The notes beneath the pieces are model-generated. The model saw only the letters and a list, made by a program, of their open reading frames with translations, did no database searches and had not been told where the DNA came from. Shown here in pieces: positions 23,718 through 36,559 of a DNA stretch of 64,000 nucleotides. This DNA is from Polyodon spathula. Its lineage: Eukaryota > Chordata > Actinopteri > Acipenseriformes > Polyodontidae. The position numbers and the translations under genes were made by a program. The stretch spans positions 41,327,226-41,391,225 of the forward strand of contig NC_054534.1 of the NCBI RefSeq assembly GCF_017654505.1, given 5' to 3'. Position 1 is the first letter of the stretch; every line of letters begins with the position of its first letter.

Positions 23718-23718
<1 letters not shown>
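21860..23718. other. No gene seen
   Basis: Unique AT-rich DNA with no recognisable coding segment. A short inverted pair GTCTACACT-CTCTGTAGTGTAGAC lies at 22420-22443. Confidence 0.45.

Positions 23719-23778
<60 letters not shown>
23719..23778. repeat. (AAT)n microsatellite
   Basis: About 19 AAT/ATA units. Confidence 0.95.
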
Positions 23779-23780
<2 letters not shown>

Positions 23781-24841
23781 AACAATGCATTATTTGCTCT
23801 GCTTGATAAACATTTACAGCAATTAACAAAGCAACTAAAGCCGCAGTAGTACATTGTAAATCAAGAAAATAGGTCATAACCATTAGCAAGCTGCTGGACA
23901 TATTAACACTCTATATGCATTGCTTCTTGGGTCGATTAATTTTGAAGACTCTGACAGGAAGGCTTTTTATGAATGTTTCACAATGTACTAACTACCCTTT
24001 CATGCAAAGCCCATCACCCATAATATTTGGCTAGGCTCCCTCATGGTTTGCTGAGACAAAAACCCAGCTCATTGTAATGCAGTTCCATTAACTTGTCAAT
24101 AAATGTTCAACCAGTTTCAGGATTTGCCTTCCTCTCTCTCTGCCATTCATACTGCATCCCCAACTCAACCTATGTCCATTTAATCTGATGACGCATTAGA
24201 TGATGTCAAAGATCAATTAAAGAAAACAGGGTTAAAAGCATTAGGTGCAGCATTTTCTTGTCCCTTGAAGTCAATTGTGGGGTTATTATTGCAGCTTAGA
24301 TTCACTCATGTACCAGTTCTCTGCGCATGGAAACCACATGTTTACAAAATTTCACTAGTAATCTTCAAAAATACCACTAGCTCTTTAGCATAGCTAATTT
24401 ATATATCGCCCCCCACCTTTCACATTCATTTGCATGACGTCGGGTGTCCAATTTGCTCGAGTAAAATAAACTGAGCGAATGGGAACCCAAAAAAGCATTT
24501 TACACAACGCATTTTTCTCTTGTAAATGTCTCGAGTTAAAAAAAAAAAAAAAAACTTGCATGGAAAGCCAATGAACGTTGAATCGCACATAGCATTTGTT
24601 GGGTAGAATTTTTACATTTCTATAACATTACATTGGTGTAGGACTTACACTAAAATTGTATAAATTCTAGTTATCAAGGATTTTCACTGTCGAACACCAT
24701 AGATCCCAACACCAACATTTTAAATCATAAAATCAAAAAATAACTAATACCAAAAGAGTTGAAAGCCACTAACCTAATAAGGAGGAGATGGATCATGTTC
24801 CAGGTTCAGAAACCAACCAGTAATAATACAAATGATCATTC
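23779..24841. other. No gene seen
   Basis: Unique DNA with an A-run at 24538-24554. No domain recognised in any short frame. Confidence 0.45.
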
Positions 24842-25700
24842 AAATTAGGGGTAGGCAACGATATGAAAATTGTATATCGATGTCACACACATATTTCAAT
24901 ATTGATATTGATAATGTCAAAGTCTTGCAAAATACAGAGAAAAATATAATAACACAACTTCAATATCAAACATACATATAGTATACAGATGTTAACAGAT
25001 ATTTGCATGTGAAAAGCAATAAGTCACTTTAACTTAGTGGTGCTTTGCTTCACAATATCCATGGAGAAAAACAAGGTTCTGTTATATTGTTTTACTATTC
25101 CATCATCAGCCACCTGAAAACCGAAATATTTCTATACTTCACTGCGCACAGACTTTCTAGCCAATCCGGAAGTAATTGAATCTTCAGCTGCTCTGCATGT
25201 AAATGCTGACTCACAACACCTCATAGTATTAAGTACCGTGTCATGCCAAATTTTGCCTTATTTTGAAATGTGTTTTGATGTTTTAAAAGTATATGTAATT
25301 TATAATACCAAAAGTTCACATTTTAAAATAGCATAAGAAGAACCGCTGACACATGAACAAAATAATACAAAATGCATGGCCAATGGTGTTTAATGCAGCA
25401 TGCAAATAGCATTTGGTACCTAAACACCAATCAATGGAATACAGTGGATAAATAATACTTTAGTGTGTGGTATTTCTTTGCCTGCAAGGCCGACAACGAT
25501 TGGTATAGGGTTTGTTGAATCTTATCATGAAATAAACTTGATTATACTGTGTTTGTATTGTAGCAGTATTAGCAATGCAATGTATGTCTCTGTGACTGTA
25601 CATTAATTTGTTTTTAATCTAACGATACCGTGATATGGAAATTATTATCGATATTGAATGATATCGATATCATATCAGAATATGCCCAACCCCAATTAAA
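24842..25700. mobile_element. Non-autonomous DNA transposon, hAT-like
   Basis: The left end reads TAGGGGTAGGCAACGATATG. The right end, complemented, reads TTGGGGTTGGGCATATTCTG, giving short imperfect terminal inverted repeats, followed on both sides by GATATCGATAT-type palindromic sequence. Flanks TTCAAAT (left) and TTAAAAT (right) could be a diverged target duplication of the hAT kind. The ~850-bp interior has no transposase. The (A/T)GGGGTxGGC terminus is common among fish hAT-derived MITEs. Confidence 0.55.
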
Positions 25701-26317
25701 ATCTATAATTTTTATGTATGTTAATGTGCATTACATTTTCTTGTTAATTTTAACTTCAAATAGTAGAGGAAACAGAATAAAGAGTGACATTTATATTTTT
25801 ACTATTCAGTTAGTTAAATAATTCAATGTATATGTTTGCAGTTTTTAAAGTAAAGTCCTTGGAAATGAAGAGGAAAGACTCATTATCTGCTCACCAGCTG
25901 TTTAACAGTTCGACTCAAGCACCTGTCAGCACAGAAAAAAGTACACTAATACAGATCAGCAGGTTAAATGCTGAAAAAATGTAATTATAAGCCTTTCTGA
26001 TATTTAATAATACAATTATAAAAACAAAAAAATGCTTCTGTATGCTGTACTTACAAAAAATCACCTGGTGTACAACTTGAACTAAATAGAATCTGGACAC
26101 AGAACATTACATTATAAACACAAAACAAAACCTTATACAGGAAATCATGATGTATTATTAGAGGGTGTGGATGGGGTGGGTGGAGTGGGGGTAGACCTAT
26201 TAAAATTCCAGTCATTAATTACTTACTATTGAATTGTGATAAAGGTGGTAAAATACTGTAATTCGTGGTTAATACTGTCGTTATATATAGGTATATCCAT
26301 ATATAAAACTTGCGCCT
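25701..26317. other. No gene seen
   Basis: AT-rich unique DNA. Confidence 0.45.
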
Positions 26318-26327
26318 TTTATATATA

Positions 26328-26385
<58 letters not shown>
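26318..26385. repeat. (TA)n microsatellite
   Basis: About 30 TA units. Confidence 0.97.
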
Positions 26386-26387
<2 letters not shown>

Positions 26388-27295
26388 ATAAACTAAATTT
26401 TTCTTTTGTCGTAAATTTTTGACATATATACAAAATAAATATATAAGTGGAATCCAGTGTAAATAGGACAGGACCGCAAGGCTAGAACTTACCAGCAAAA
26501 TAGGTTTTCTCCAGTTGAAGAAAATGATGTATTTCTTTAATCCAGTGGGCATATGAAGGCGGGACAGCTTGTCTATAATTAAACAAGAGCAGGCATCTTG
26601 CCAGAATTAAAAAGAAAAAAAGCATCACTTTTTAATGAAGTGATGAATCAAGTTTAATGTTTCTTTAAGAGGCAGAAAGGGAGACTTCAGTGACTGTCTT
26701 TATTCATCCATCCTATTTTTACTACAATGGGTGGGAGCTAGCACAAATTAAGGATCTTGTCCTTCCTGTCCTTTCCCTCTGTATGCAGCCTCTAGACTGG
26801 TTGGATTTTTCCAGGCTTATTCAATTGACTTTTGTTAGTCTTTGTAAACTGCTTGGCTGGTAATTTGGAAATATTCTTGCTCATTTCCGGAACAGTTTGT
26901 GGTTCAAAACTAGCAGCGTGATGACTGAATAGACTTCACTAAATTGAAATTAAAATTAGCCATGAAAACTTCTGATATGGCAAAGAGGGAATAGTGAATA
27001 TTTAACATTGCATCTAAATTCTCAGCAAGAACAAGCAATGTATAACAGTGAGTTTTGCATTCTAGAAAAGTATTTGGATCACTAATATTAAAAAGGTGGC
27101 TACTACGTCAAAGTGTATTAAAGTTACATGTGTAATTGTACAGTATGTTACACTGTAATGGTGTAACAACATGTTTTATTACCTTTATTTATTTGCTGTT
27201 GTTTTTATTTTTTCAATTTGCCAGGACTTGTGTATTTAGTCTAAAGAACGAGGTTTTGCTTCAACTTGCTGCTGACGTTTTTCTTTTTTTTTTGT
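26386..27295. other. No gene seen
   Basis: Unique DNA with no recognised domain or repeat. Confidence 0.45.
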
Positions 27296-27310
27296 GTATG
27301 TATGTATGTA

Positions 27311-27379
<69 letters not shown>
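27296..27379. repeat. Compound (TATG)n(TG)n(TA)n microsatellite
   Basis: Three TATG units run into TG and then about 28 TA units. Confidence 0.95.
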
Positions 27380-27382
<3 letters not shown>

Positions 27383-28640
27383 AGTATGGTTTTTGAATTA
27401 TCGAAGGTGTGCGTTTTGTAACGAGTATATTTAATTGTTTTTATATGTATATATATGTAGTTTTTATTTGTGTTGTAGCACAATGTACTGCGTGTGTGTT
27501 TCACTTCCTTGATTAATCCTTCATTTTATTTTCACGTGCACAATTTGAGTTGAGCAGCAGCAGCAGCATTGCTATAGGTGCCAGCAGAACGGTGCACACC
27601 GGCAGGCTATGTCGAGAGGGGAGTGAGAATTTGGACTGAATGCGGACAGCTGCAGTCCCAGCAGAAAGGAACACTGACAGGGTGTGTGGGTGGGGTTAGC
27701 GGAGTACAACAGGACCCTGGACAATACGCAGAGGGAGAAGCGAGCCTGCTGAAACTACCTCTGTGATAATGAGTTAAGTATCGCTTGGTTTTACTTGTTT
27801 GCTCTGTACGTTTTATTTGTAACTTTACTATTGTATAGTGTAATGTTGCTCTTATATGCTTAGTACTAGATATACTTGGTGTTAGTATTGTCTTGAATAA
27901 TTACTTGTTTGGTGATGTACTCTCACACAACAAATGTTATAGTCCCAGCAGAGTTTTAAAATGTAATATTAGTGTCGTGGTGTCCCCTGATATATATATT
28001 GAATATTACCGTGTGGCTTTTATATTGCTCTATATACATGTCAGTTTAGTCTAATGAGATTGTATTTTTCTTTTTTTACTTCATTGCTCTTGATAATAAG
28101 TCGGGCCACATTGTATTGTTTGAGTAGTGCTATCTATTTAATTACGGGTCTCCCGGGTTTTATATGTGCTCTTTTCACAGTTACTACGAGCGTTCGAGCT
28201 GCATATAGTGTCAGATGCTAACTTGCTCTCGAACCACTTTAAACTAAAGTACCAAGATTCCCATCAAGGCTAACTGGACCCAAGACTTGATTCTACTCGG
28301 ATGACCTGGTGACATTGCTAGTGGTAATTAGAGTTGAAAGATACAGGGTTTTAGTGGGGTATGCAACATTTGTATGAGTTGGGAATGCATTGGCTATACT
28401 GGCCTACTTAATTTAAAGTCTAGAACAGTACTAAATTGTGGGAAGCAAGTGTTTATGCATCCTGGCTGCCTGTGTATCCCAGATGGTGGCACTAGAGATT
28501 CGAATAATTTTAACTTAGCTCTGTGATGTGAACTTTCTTTGCATTTTTGTTAAGTGCGAAAGCACTTAATCAGTTTGTATGGGTGACTCCCTTTCTGGCG
28601 TAGTCGGTCTACAATTGCATATGCACTTTACTTTTGCAAT
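27380..28640. other. No gene assigned; GC-richer patch at 27541-27780
   Basis: The patch begins with (AGC)4 and contains a 62-codon frame with no known domain. Its composition could reflect a promoter, an untranslated exon or an LTR fragment; none can be supported. The rest is AT-rich. Confidence 0.35.
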
Positions 28641-28669
28641 CCCCCCCCCCCCCCCCCCCCCCCCCCCCC
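28641..28669. repeat. Poly-C run (29 C)
   Basis: An uninterrupted C homopolymer, unusual in AT-rich DNA and prone to sequencing error. Confidence 0.9.
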
Positions 28670-30587
28670 TTGCCATAAACCCTCATACAGCGATGAAGTA
28701 GGTAAAAAATGGTAGGCTTACATGATGTAAGGTACAATGTGTAAGGTTCAAGTCACCTTTATTTCAGATACATTATTTAATGTTGCACAGCTCAAATGCT
28801 TGTAAGTTTATTGTAATGTAGTTTGCCAAAGGTGACCAAGCTGGGGACCAGTTGAACTACCCAGTGTGGGCTGGCTAGAGCTGTGTTTTAGGTTCCTAGA
28901 GGGCAAAAGATAGAAAGTACATGTTGTGTGTGTGCTGAATGTAAAAGACAGTTCAGAAATACACATTGGTGTTGCTTTAATAATGAAAGAGAAGCATTCT
29001 AAGTTGATGAACTGAGCTTTCTTTTAGATTACGGGAGTTTCTAGAGATGCTAGTATAGGACATTCTGAGTCAGGGTTAATAGAAGCGGTGAAATGCCCCA
29101 TAAACAAAATGTAATTGCAAGACTTAATTATACATCTATCACAAAAAGCTTTAGCAGCTAGTGACACGACTGCACACATCCCTAAGTATCACTGTAACAG
29201 CAGGGAAAAGAAGCAGAACAAATTGGTAGATAATGCACCTTATTACCATGTAGATCAGCAGGTGTCTTCTCATTGGGATAAGTGGTGAGATGACACTGAT
29301 CCAGTCTGACAGGCTGGCTGATATAAAATTACTGAGCTTGCTCTGGTAGTGATTGGGGAAGAGTCTCGAAGGAGGTACTACCGAACTCTTCAATCCCCGG
29401 GGTACTAATTAAAATTTACTAGATAGTATTTGCAAAGCTCAATGGCCCTACTTACAGCAATTATCAGTTACTAAATGTTAGTGCCAGCTACAGCTCCTAA
29501 TGATTTGCTCATTTACACAATTCTTTATTTATTTATTTTCTATTCAAGTGGCTGCATCACTGGATGTCTCAATTGGTTTCAGAATAATAGATATATTTTA
29601 AATCTCCTTTGTAGCCATACCCATATCAGGTTCATACAGTCAAAGGGGAATTTTCTCCTTCAATTAAAAAGACATGACACTTATTTGCACTGTCTACCTA
29701 AATCCCTCTTTGAGCACAGCTTGTCAAATAAGTTCAGTGTTTGTGTTAGCAGCACCATGTGGGTAGTGTGCGACTCCCCAGTGGCTTTATAATAATGATC
29801 TGTTTGCATTTACTCAACAAAGACATCCAAAACTATGGTCCTGCTTGTCCTCCCACTTTCCCTGTGCTGAACAACAATATCATTCAAACAATGACAATGC
29901 ATGTCAAGACATGTGAAGTAATGCTGATAGGAGAGAGTGCTCATACAACACTATAAGACACAAAAATGACTTTGTGTCCAATATAGTCTCAAAACTACAA
30001 CGCTTTGGGCAATGCAGATTGCTGGCAACTATGAGTAAATATATATATGGAAAAGCTCCTTTATGTATAAGGAAAACAAACAGTACACTTCTTCCTTTTT
30101 CTTCTTCATCTTCTTGTTATAAACAACTTAACTTAAACTTTTACTGAAAATCTAATATTAGGACCACATATTTAACTACCCTTCATGCTTGTAGCTTAGA
30201 GTTAGATTCCTATATTGCAAATGTCAGTCCCAACAATCTCAACTAGACAGATGCACAAATGAAAAGAAGAAATCATTAGAAACACTCATTACAATCAACT
30301 ACCTTTTCTTCTGTTCTAGCTATTAGAAAATCATCTCACTTTACAGTAATCATTCATCGAATGGCTTTAACCAGGCTTAAAATATTGGCTTTAACTGCAT
30401 GATCAGTCTTAAAGCCAAATTAGAAATGTACTGTTGTACACTAATAATCTTAGATGAAGGGGAAGAATCAATACAGTGGAACTTTGCTTTTAAAATGTGG
30501 CTTCAATAGGGAGGTGGTCTTACTACTAAAGGGGGACAGAATTTTCTGTAAGAAAATTTATATCGCAGGATTTGGATTTTGATTGAA
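28670..30587. other. No gene seen
   Basis: Unique DNA. The frame 29475-29792 (105 codons) has no known domain and no supporting context. Confidence 0.45.
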
Positions 30588-30785
30588 CAGTTTAATCAAT
30601 CGATTTACAGAGGCTAGGGTGTGTGGATTATGCATCAGCTGCAGAGTCACAACAATGTCTTACCCAAAAGATGGACCACAAGGAGGTTAAGTGACTTGCT
30701 CAAGGTGACACAGTGAGTCAGTGAGTGAGCTATGATTTCAACCGGTGACCTCCTGGTTACAAGCTCTTTTGTAACCACTGGGAAG
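30588..30785 (-). repeat. tRNA-derived SINE, about 200 bp
   Basis: On the minus strand it starts near 30780 with CCAGTGGTTACAAAAGAGCT (A-box-like), then CTTGTAACCAGGAGGTCACC and GGTTGAAATCA (a degraded B-box, consensus GGTTCAAATCC). A body with ACTCACTGTGTCACCTTGAG, CAAGTCACTTAACCTCCTTG and CTGCAGCTGATGCATAATCC follows. This is a widespread fish SINE type. It ends just upstream of the gypsy LTR. Confidence 0.7.
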
Positions 30786-30849
30786 TACAAAGAGGACGTA
30801 GCTGCATGAGTACAGTCCCTTGCTCTGAAACATAACATACGGCTGGAGC

Positions 30850-31200
30850 TTTGCTTGTTTATTTTTGTTACGTGTCTCGCAGAGGAGGAGGCCGGAGCCA
30901 GGGGCCGCAGCCACGGAGCCAGCCCAACCCACTGAGCTGTACCCTCACCTCACGAAACCAGCACTCACCACCACCCTGCTGATTGGAGAGCACACTTTCG
31001 TGCACTGGACTGTGGATTGGGGATTGTTATATTGTTGTTATTGTTTTTGTTTGTGGCCTGTAAGCCAGCTGTGTTCCCCCTGATACCATCGCAGGGGTAC
31101 AAGGGCAGTCTTTTTGTGTTCTTTAATAAAAACAATTTTTTGGGAGTACAATACCGTTTGGACATTCACTTTCTTTGCCACACCACTCGCACTTGTCACA
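30850..31200 (+). repeat. 5' LTR of the Gmr1-type element (left boundary uncertain)
   Basis: The 3' edge is set by CACTTGTCACA immediately before a TGG-starting primer-binding site. AATAAA at about 31124 is a likely polyadenylation signal. The left edge is unclear; a preceding SINE ends near 30785. No matching 3' LTR exists in the window to define it. Confidence 0.55.
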
Positions 31201-31202
31201 GT

Positions 31203-31220
31203 TGGTGATCAGGAGTCGGA
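31203..31220 (+). promoter_or_regulatory. tRNA primer-binding site
   Basis: TGGTGATCAGGAGTCGGA starts two bases after the LTR-ending CA, and TGG pairs with the CCA end of a tRNA. I did not assign the tRNA. It would prime minus-strand cDNA synthesis. Confidence 0.55.
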
Positions 31221-31225
31221 TTAAG

Positions 31226-32062
31226 ATGGACCCCAATGCAATTGCAGGGATGTTGGAGGTGCAGGAGCGTAGACATCAGGCAGGGATGATAGTGATGATG
31301 GAGAGGATGGTCAGTCAAAGGAGGGAACTGGCAGCAAAACCAGCAGTGCCCCTACCCAAGACACGGGTAGCAAAGATGTCGTGGAGGATTATCCCAAGGT
31401 CTACCTGGTGGCATTTGAAAGGCAGGCAATGATGTGGTGGGCTACCCAGTTGGGCCCCAATTTGATCAGGGAGGCCCAAGCAGTCTACCTGGCCTTGACT
31501 CACGAGGATGCTCTGCAGTATGATCAAGTGAAGCAGGCCGTTCTCTAGCAGCTCGACATCAGGGAGGTGGTTCCGGAAATAGTGGTGACCCTCAAGACTG
31601 CGACCCCGCATGGTGGCGCAACAGCTTGTGGATCATTTGACCCAGTGGCGCTGCCCCAGTACCAATAATGTAGAAAAGGTGTCAGAGATGATTACCATTG
31701 TCAATTTATGGGGTGGACACTCAGAGCTGGGTCGCCCGACACAGTCCCACCATGCTGGATGCAGCAGTCCGACTGGCTGAAGGATATGAAGACGTGTTGC
31801 TTCCTACCCCACCGGTCACTACCCCCGCTCCTCCCTTCAACCGACCCAGACTGACAGGTCCAAGGACAGGACCCCCACTGCACTGTACCCTCTCTCCCCA
31901 AGGATGGACACCTCATCGGTTCCCCATGAGTAACCACATCAATGGAGAGCCAGGTCGACACCAACGGGGCGAGAGCAGAGCAGGCTCTGTGGGTGCCCTT
32001 TCACCCCACGTTACTGGTGCCATGAGGCGATGGAGTGTGGCACGGCCTCCCACTATGTGTTA
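31226..32062 (+). pseudogene. gag with SCAN-like capsid segment, Gmr1-type element
   Basis: The start at 31226 is the first ATG after the primer site, giving MDPNAIAGMLEVQERRHQ. The frame shifts near 31372 to read VVEDYPKVYLVAFERQ, then LIREAQAVYLALTHEDALQY and VKQAVL followed by a TAG. A further frame has MVAQQLVDHLTQWRCPSTNN and EKVSEMITIV, then, after another shift, QSWVARHSPTMLDAAVRLAE. This last pair aligns in layout with the SCAN domain (LR.W..P...T.EQ....V.EQF..L......WV..H.P....EAV.L.E). The SCAN domain is known to derive from gag of Gmr1-like elements (Emerson and Thomas 2011). Confidence 0.7.
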
Positions 32063-32087
32063 ACAGCACCAGCTAAGTCCTTGTTTA

Positions 32088-32330
32088 ATGATTATGAGGG
32101 GCCTGAGCACCCATACATCACTGGACTCAGGATGTGGACAGACTTTAATTGAGCAAGCTCTGTTGATGAGGGTATCTTTGTGGTCACTTGGGGTCATGGT
32201 CATTTACTGTATTCATGTGGGTAACAACGACTACCCCCTCACTAAATTAGATTTGACTGTTGAATGTCATACCCGCTGCGTAATCATAGCCGTGGCTGCA
32301 AAGTTGCCATATCCAGTAATTTTAGGTTGA
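32088..32330 (+). pseudogene. Aspartic protease, Gmr1-type element
   Basis: The 80-codon frame has LDSGCGQTLIEQAL, with the D-S-G active site of a retroviral-type protease that works as a dimer to cut the polyprotein. It ends AAKLPYPVILG followed by TGA; the ILG motif is the usual second landmark. It lies just after gag. A spacer of about 500 bp without recognisable domain separates it from the integrase. Confidence 0.75.
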
Positions 32331-32826
32331 GACTCGTCGCATTTTAAAACAATTATTAATAAAACGGTAAAGCCAGTCTCCGGTAAGACCATGTGAGCAG
32401 AGAGGGAAGGATTTGGGAAAATTTTCCTGCTGCATGCTGATTTGTTTCATTCCAGATTTAGCCCAAAAAAGACAAAAAGAGAGTGAAGGGTTGAAAAATG
32501 GGAAGGAATGTCGTTTAAACAAGGCTGGGGGAAACAACAAAGTCTATCAAATGCAAAGGAAAGGGAATCAGGTCTCAATGTAACTTGTGGCGGCGGGTTA
32601 CTGAGGCCCACAGTGCTAAAGTTACTTTAGCTCCGCTTTATCTCCCAAAATTGTGGGACAGAAATGTATACCTAGCATTGAGGGGAAGAATGTACAGGAG
32701 AACTAGCTGCTTACATATCCTCATCACATTATTGTCGGGCACTTACTGTAAAGAGTAGCCCAAGCCACGCGCACAAGTCAGATTGTAACACACTTGCTAG
32801 TTCCCCAGTCTTTTTGACGTGCGATC
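32331..32826. other. Gypsy interior without recognised domain
   Basis: Between protease and integrase. It may be decayed pol linker sequence; the frames show no motif I can name. Confidence 0.4.
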
Positions 32827-33560
32827 ATGTGGTTGGCTCACAATGTCCCATGTTCAGGCCATTTAGGTAGCGATAAGACTCAGGAACGAATATTGGCTCG
32901 GTTTTATTGGATGGGAGTTTTTGGTGAGGTGATGCGATATGTAGCGGAGTGTCCAGAATGCCAGCAAGTAGCTCTGGGGCAGGTTTGCCCGGCCCTGCTG
33001 GTCCAACTGCCCCTGATCTCAGTTTCCTTTGATTGCATTGCTATGGATATAGTGGGTCCATTGGGCCAGTCTGACTCTGAATATATGCACATTTTTGTAG
33101 TGGTGGACTGCGTGACCAGATATCCAGAGACAGTACCATTGAGGTCCACTAATGCCGTATCAAAACTCCTCTAAACTCCTCCCCTACCTTATGTTTGCAG
33201 TGAGAGGTGCCTCAGAGCTCCCTTTGGGTTGCTGTATGGGAGGCAACTCTGAGGTATATTCGACCTTGTGAAAGAAGGGTGGAAGAAGCAAAGAATTCCA
33301 AAAACATACTCAAGTATATAATCATGTTGAGAGACCACCTAGAATTGGTCGGTCGTTTGGCTCAAGAGAATCTAAAACTATCTCAGCATTGCCAGGAAAG
33401 GTAGTACAACAAACAAGCACGGATTCTGACTTTTCAGCCAGATGATAAGGTACTGTTGATACAGAGAATTGGTAATGCGAACCAATTAGGCAACCCGATC
33501 GCCGAAATAAGAATTTATCATGTTCACTTGTTAAAACCCTGGAATGAAAGGGAGGCCCTA
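32827..33560 (+). pseudogene. Integrase, Gmr1-type element, internally deleted
   Basis: The frame starts inside an HHCC zinc finger (H-x6-H ... C-x2-C: HNVPCSGH, then ECPECQ). SFDCIAMDIVGPLG follows with the first catalytic Asp, then YPETVPLRST. After SKLL the sequence jumps to PYLMFAVREVPQ and LLYGRQL, so roughly 120 residues carrying the second Asp and the Glu are gone. The C-terminal part near 33430-33560 has LQPDDKVLLI, IYHVHLLKPWNEREALF. With two catalytic residues deleted it cannot integrate. Confidence 0.8.
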
Positions 33561-33599
33561 TTCATAGCTTTTGGCAGTTAAGAAGAAGATTTTGGTCCC

Positions 33600-33800
33600 A
33601 CTGTCAGCCCACTAGTTACAACTAATGGGAAAACAGTTACTTCCAGATCAAAAACACAAGCTCTGCCAGTTAGTGGAAAAGTTTAATGATGTTTTTTTTT
33701 TTCTGATTTGCCTGGAACTAATGTTATTCAACATGTTATTGTTACAGGATCCCAGAAAGCTGCAGGGGTCCCGTTCGCAAGGAGGTGGAGGATATGGCCA
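33600..33800 (+). pseudogene. Linker and truncated start of RT, Gmr1-type element
   Basis: The frame from 33625 has LLPDQKHKLCQLVEKFNDVF. The next frame has PGTNVIQHVIVTGSQK, the usual lead-in to gypsy RT. This lies directly downstream of the integrase tail, confirming integrase-before-RT order. RT proper is missing after about 33800. Confidence 0.65.
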
Positions 33801-33993
33801 GCAAAAGTCAGGCTTTTTAATATTAGCAGGACTGGAGATATTCTCATACCTAGAAGCCCCACAGCAGTCTTTCTTCCTGCTGTATTCAAGATACTGTAAA
33901 TAGTATAACGAAAGGAGAAACAGTTGGATATAATTTGTTTTTTTTTTTTTTTTTTTATTGAGTACATCACATAAACATTTGAACAACCAAAGC

Positions 33994-33996
<3 letters not shown>

Positions 33997-34034
<38 letters not shown>
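33997..34034. repeat. (TA)n tract at the left edge of Tc1 copy 1
   Basis: About 19 TA units ending exactly at the transposon terminus. Confidence 0.95.
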
Positions 34035-35621
<1,587 letters not shown>

Positions 35622-35694
<73 letters not shown>

Positions 35695-35696
35695 AT
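35622..35696. repeat. (TA)n(TG)n tract at the right edge of Tc1 copy 1
   Basis: About 28 TA units then seven TG units. Confidence 0.95.
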
Positions 35697-35809
35697 GAAC
35701 ATTTATTTTACAAATCAAAACAAGAAAATGTAAATAAATAAACATCTGAACAGACATTTGTTTACAACATACATTTTTATAAAACTTTTATAAAATGATA
35801 GCAATACAT

Positions 35810-36330
35810 TTTTAACTTTTCAACAGCAAACAGTTTATCATCTGATGAGGAAAAGCAACTGAACAACGTAGATAAATAAACTTTTTACAGAAGCACAAAG
35901 CAAAAGGTAATTCCTTTACCTTGAGTCTAACGCTGTTCGCAATCAATACAGGTAATGCACTTCTCCACACCTCACAGGGCACAGCTGTCCGAAGTTTTAT
36001 TTTTATTGCACTTGCCAACCTGGCATTGGCGTCTCTTAGGGCTCTCAGCGGGGTTGCCAGCTTCAGCTGTGGGTACACGCTTGGCAGTCTCCCTCTGTTC
36101 CAAATGCTCTTGCGAAGTTCCTGTGATAACTGTAAAATATATTCTCTCCTTGGTAACTTCTTCTCCATGCATTCTTTGCAAAGTACCCCAGAGTTGATGG
36201 CTGCTGGGTCCAATACATTGTAAAACACCTGAACAGGAACTCTTTAGAAGCCAGATTTCACATCAACTCCATATTTTGTTTTGTTGTAAAACTCCACAGT
36301 CTCTGGTATTTATTTTCACTAGTCCCGATG
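35810..36330 (-). pseudogene. piggyBac transposase C-terminal remnant, copy 2
   Basis: On the minus strand, VEFYNKTKYGVDV near 36290 is followed by VQVFYNVLDPAAINSGVL (36228 on) and RREYILQLSQELRKS. A frameshift follows, and then KRRQCQVGKCNKNKTSDSCAL begins the cysteine-rich C-terminal finger. Copy 1 has the parallel FYNVLALTAIN, RRNYILQL and CQLAKCNGNKT, so both come from one family. Only the last third of the gene remains. Confidence 0.8.
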
Positions 36331-36559
36331 CTAATTGACCGACTAAATCAGCGCAGCTGGCAAAGCAGACGTCAGCCTTTCAAAAGGCCGATTGAAAAAC
36401 AATAGGCTGTCAGTCATTCATTCAGGCAGAGTAGAGACTAAACACATTGCGGACTGGTAAATAAAAATAATAAAGTAGAATACCGTTCTGTATAATCAAA
36501 ATACTGTTGTTTTCTGTGTGGCTGTCAAAGTGACTGCTTCCGGGACTTTTAGGTATAAT

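Larger units (their letters stand above)
30850..33890 (+). mobile_element. Gmr1-type Ty3/gypsy retrotransposon, 5' half with SCAN-like gag
   Basis: The plus-strand order is LTR (about 30850-31200), primer-binding site (31203), gag (31226-32062), aspartic protease (32088-32330), integrase (32827-33560), then linker and start of RT (33600-33800). Integrase precedes RT as in the 3.5-5.6 kb element, and both share ELLYGR and YHVHLLKPW motifs. RT, RNase H and the 3' LTR are missing, with truncation at about 33890 followed by a poly-T and the TA tract that flanks a Tc1 element. Stops and frameshifts in every domain make it inactive. Confidence 0.8.

Noticed and set aside
27578..27766. Possible first exon of a host gene in a GC-richer patch
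   Set aside because: No known domain, no clear splice donor and no downstream exon was recognised.
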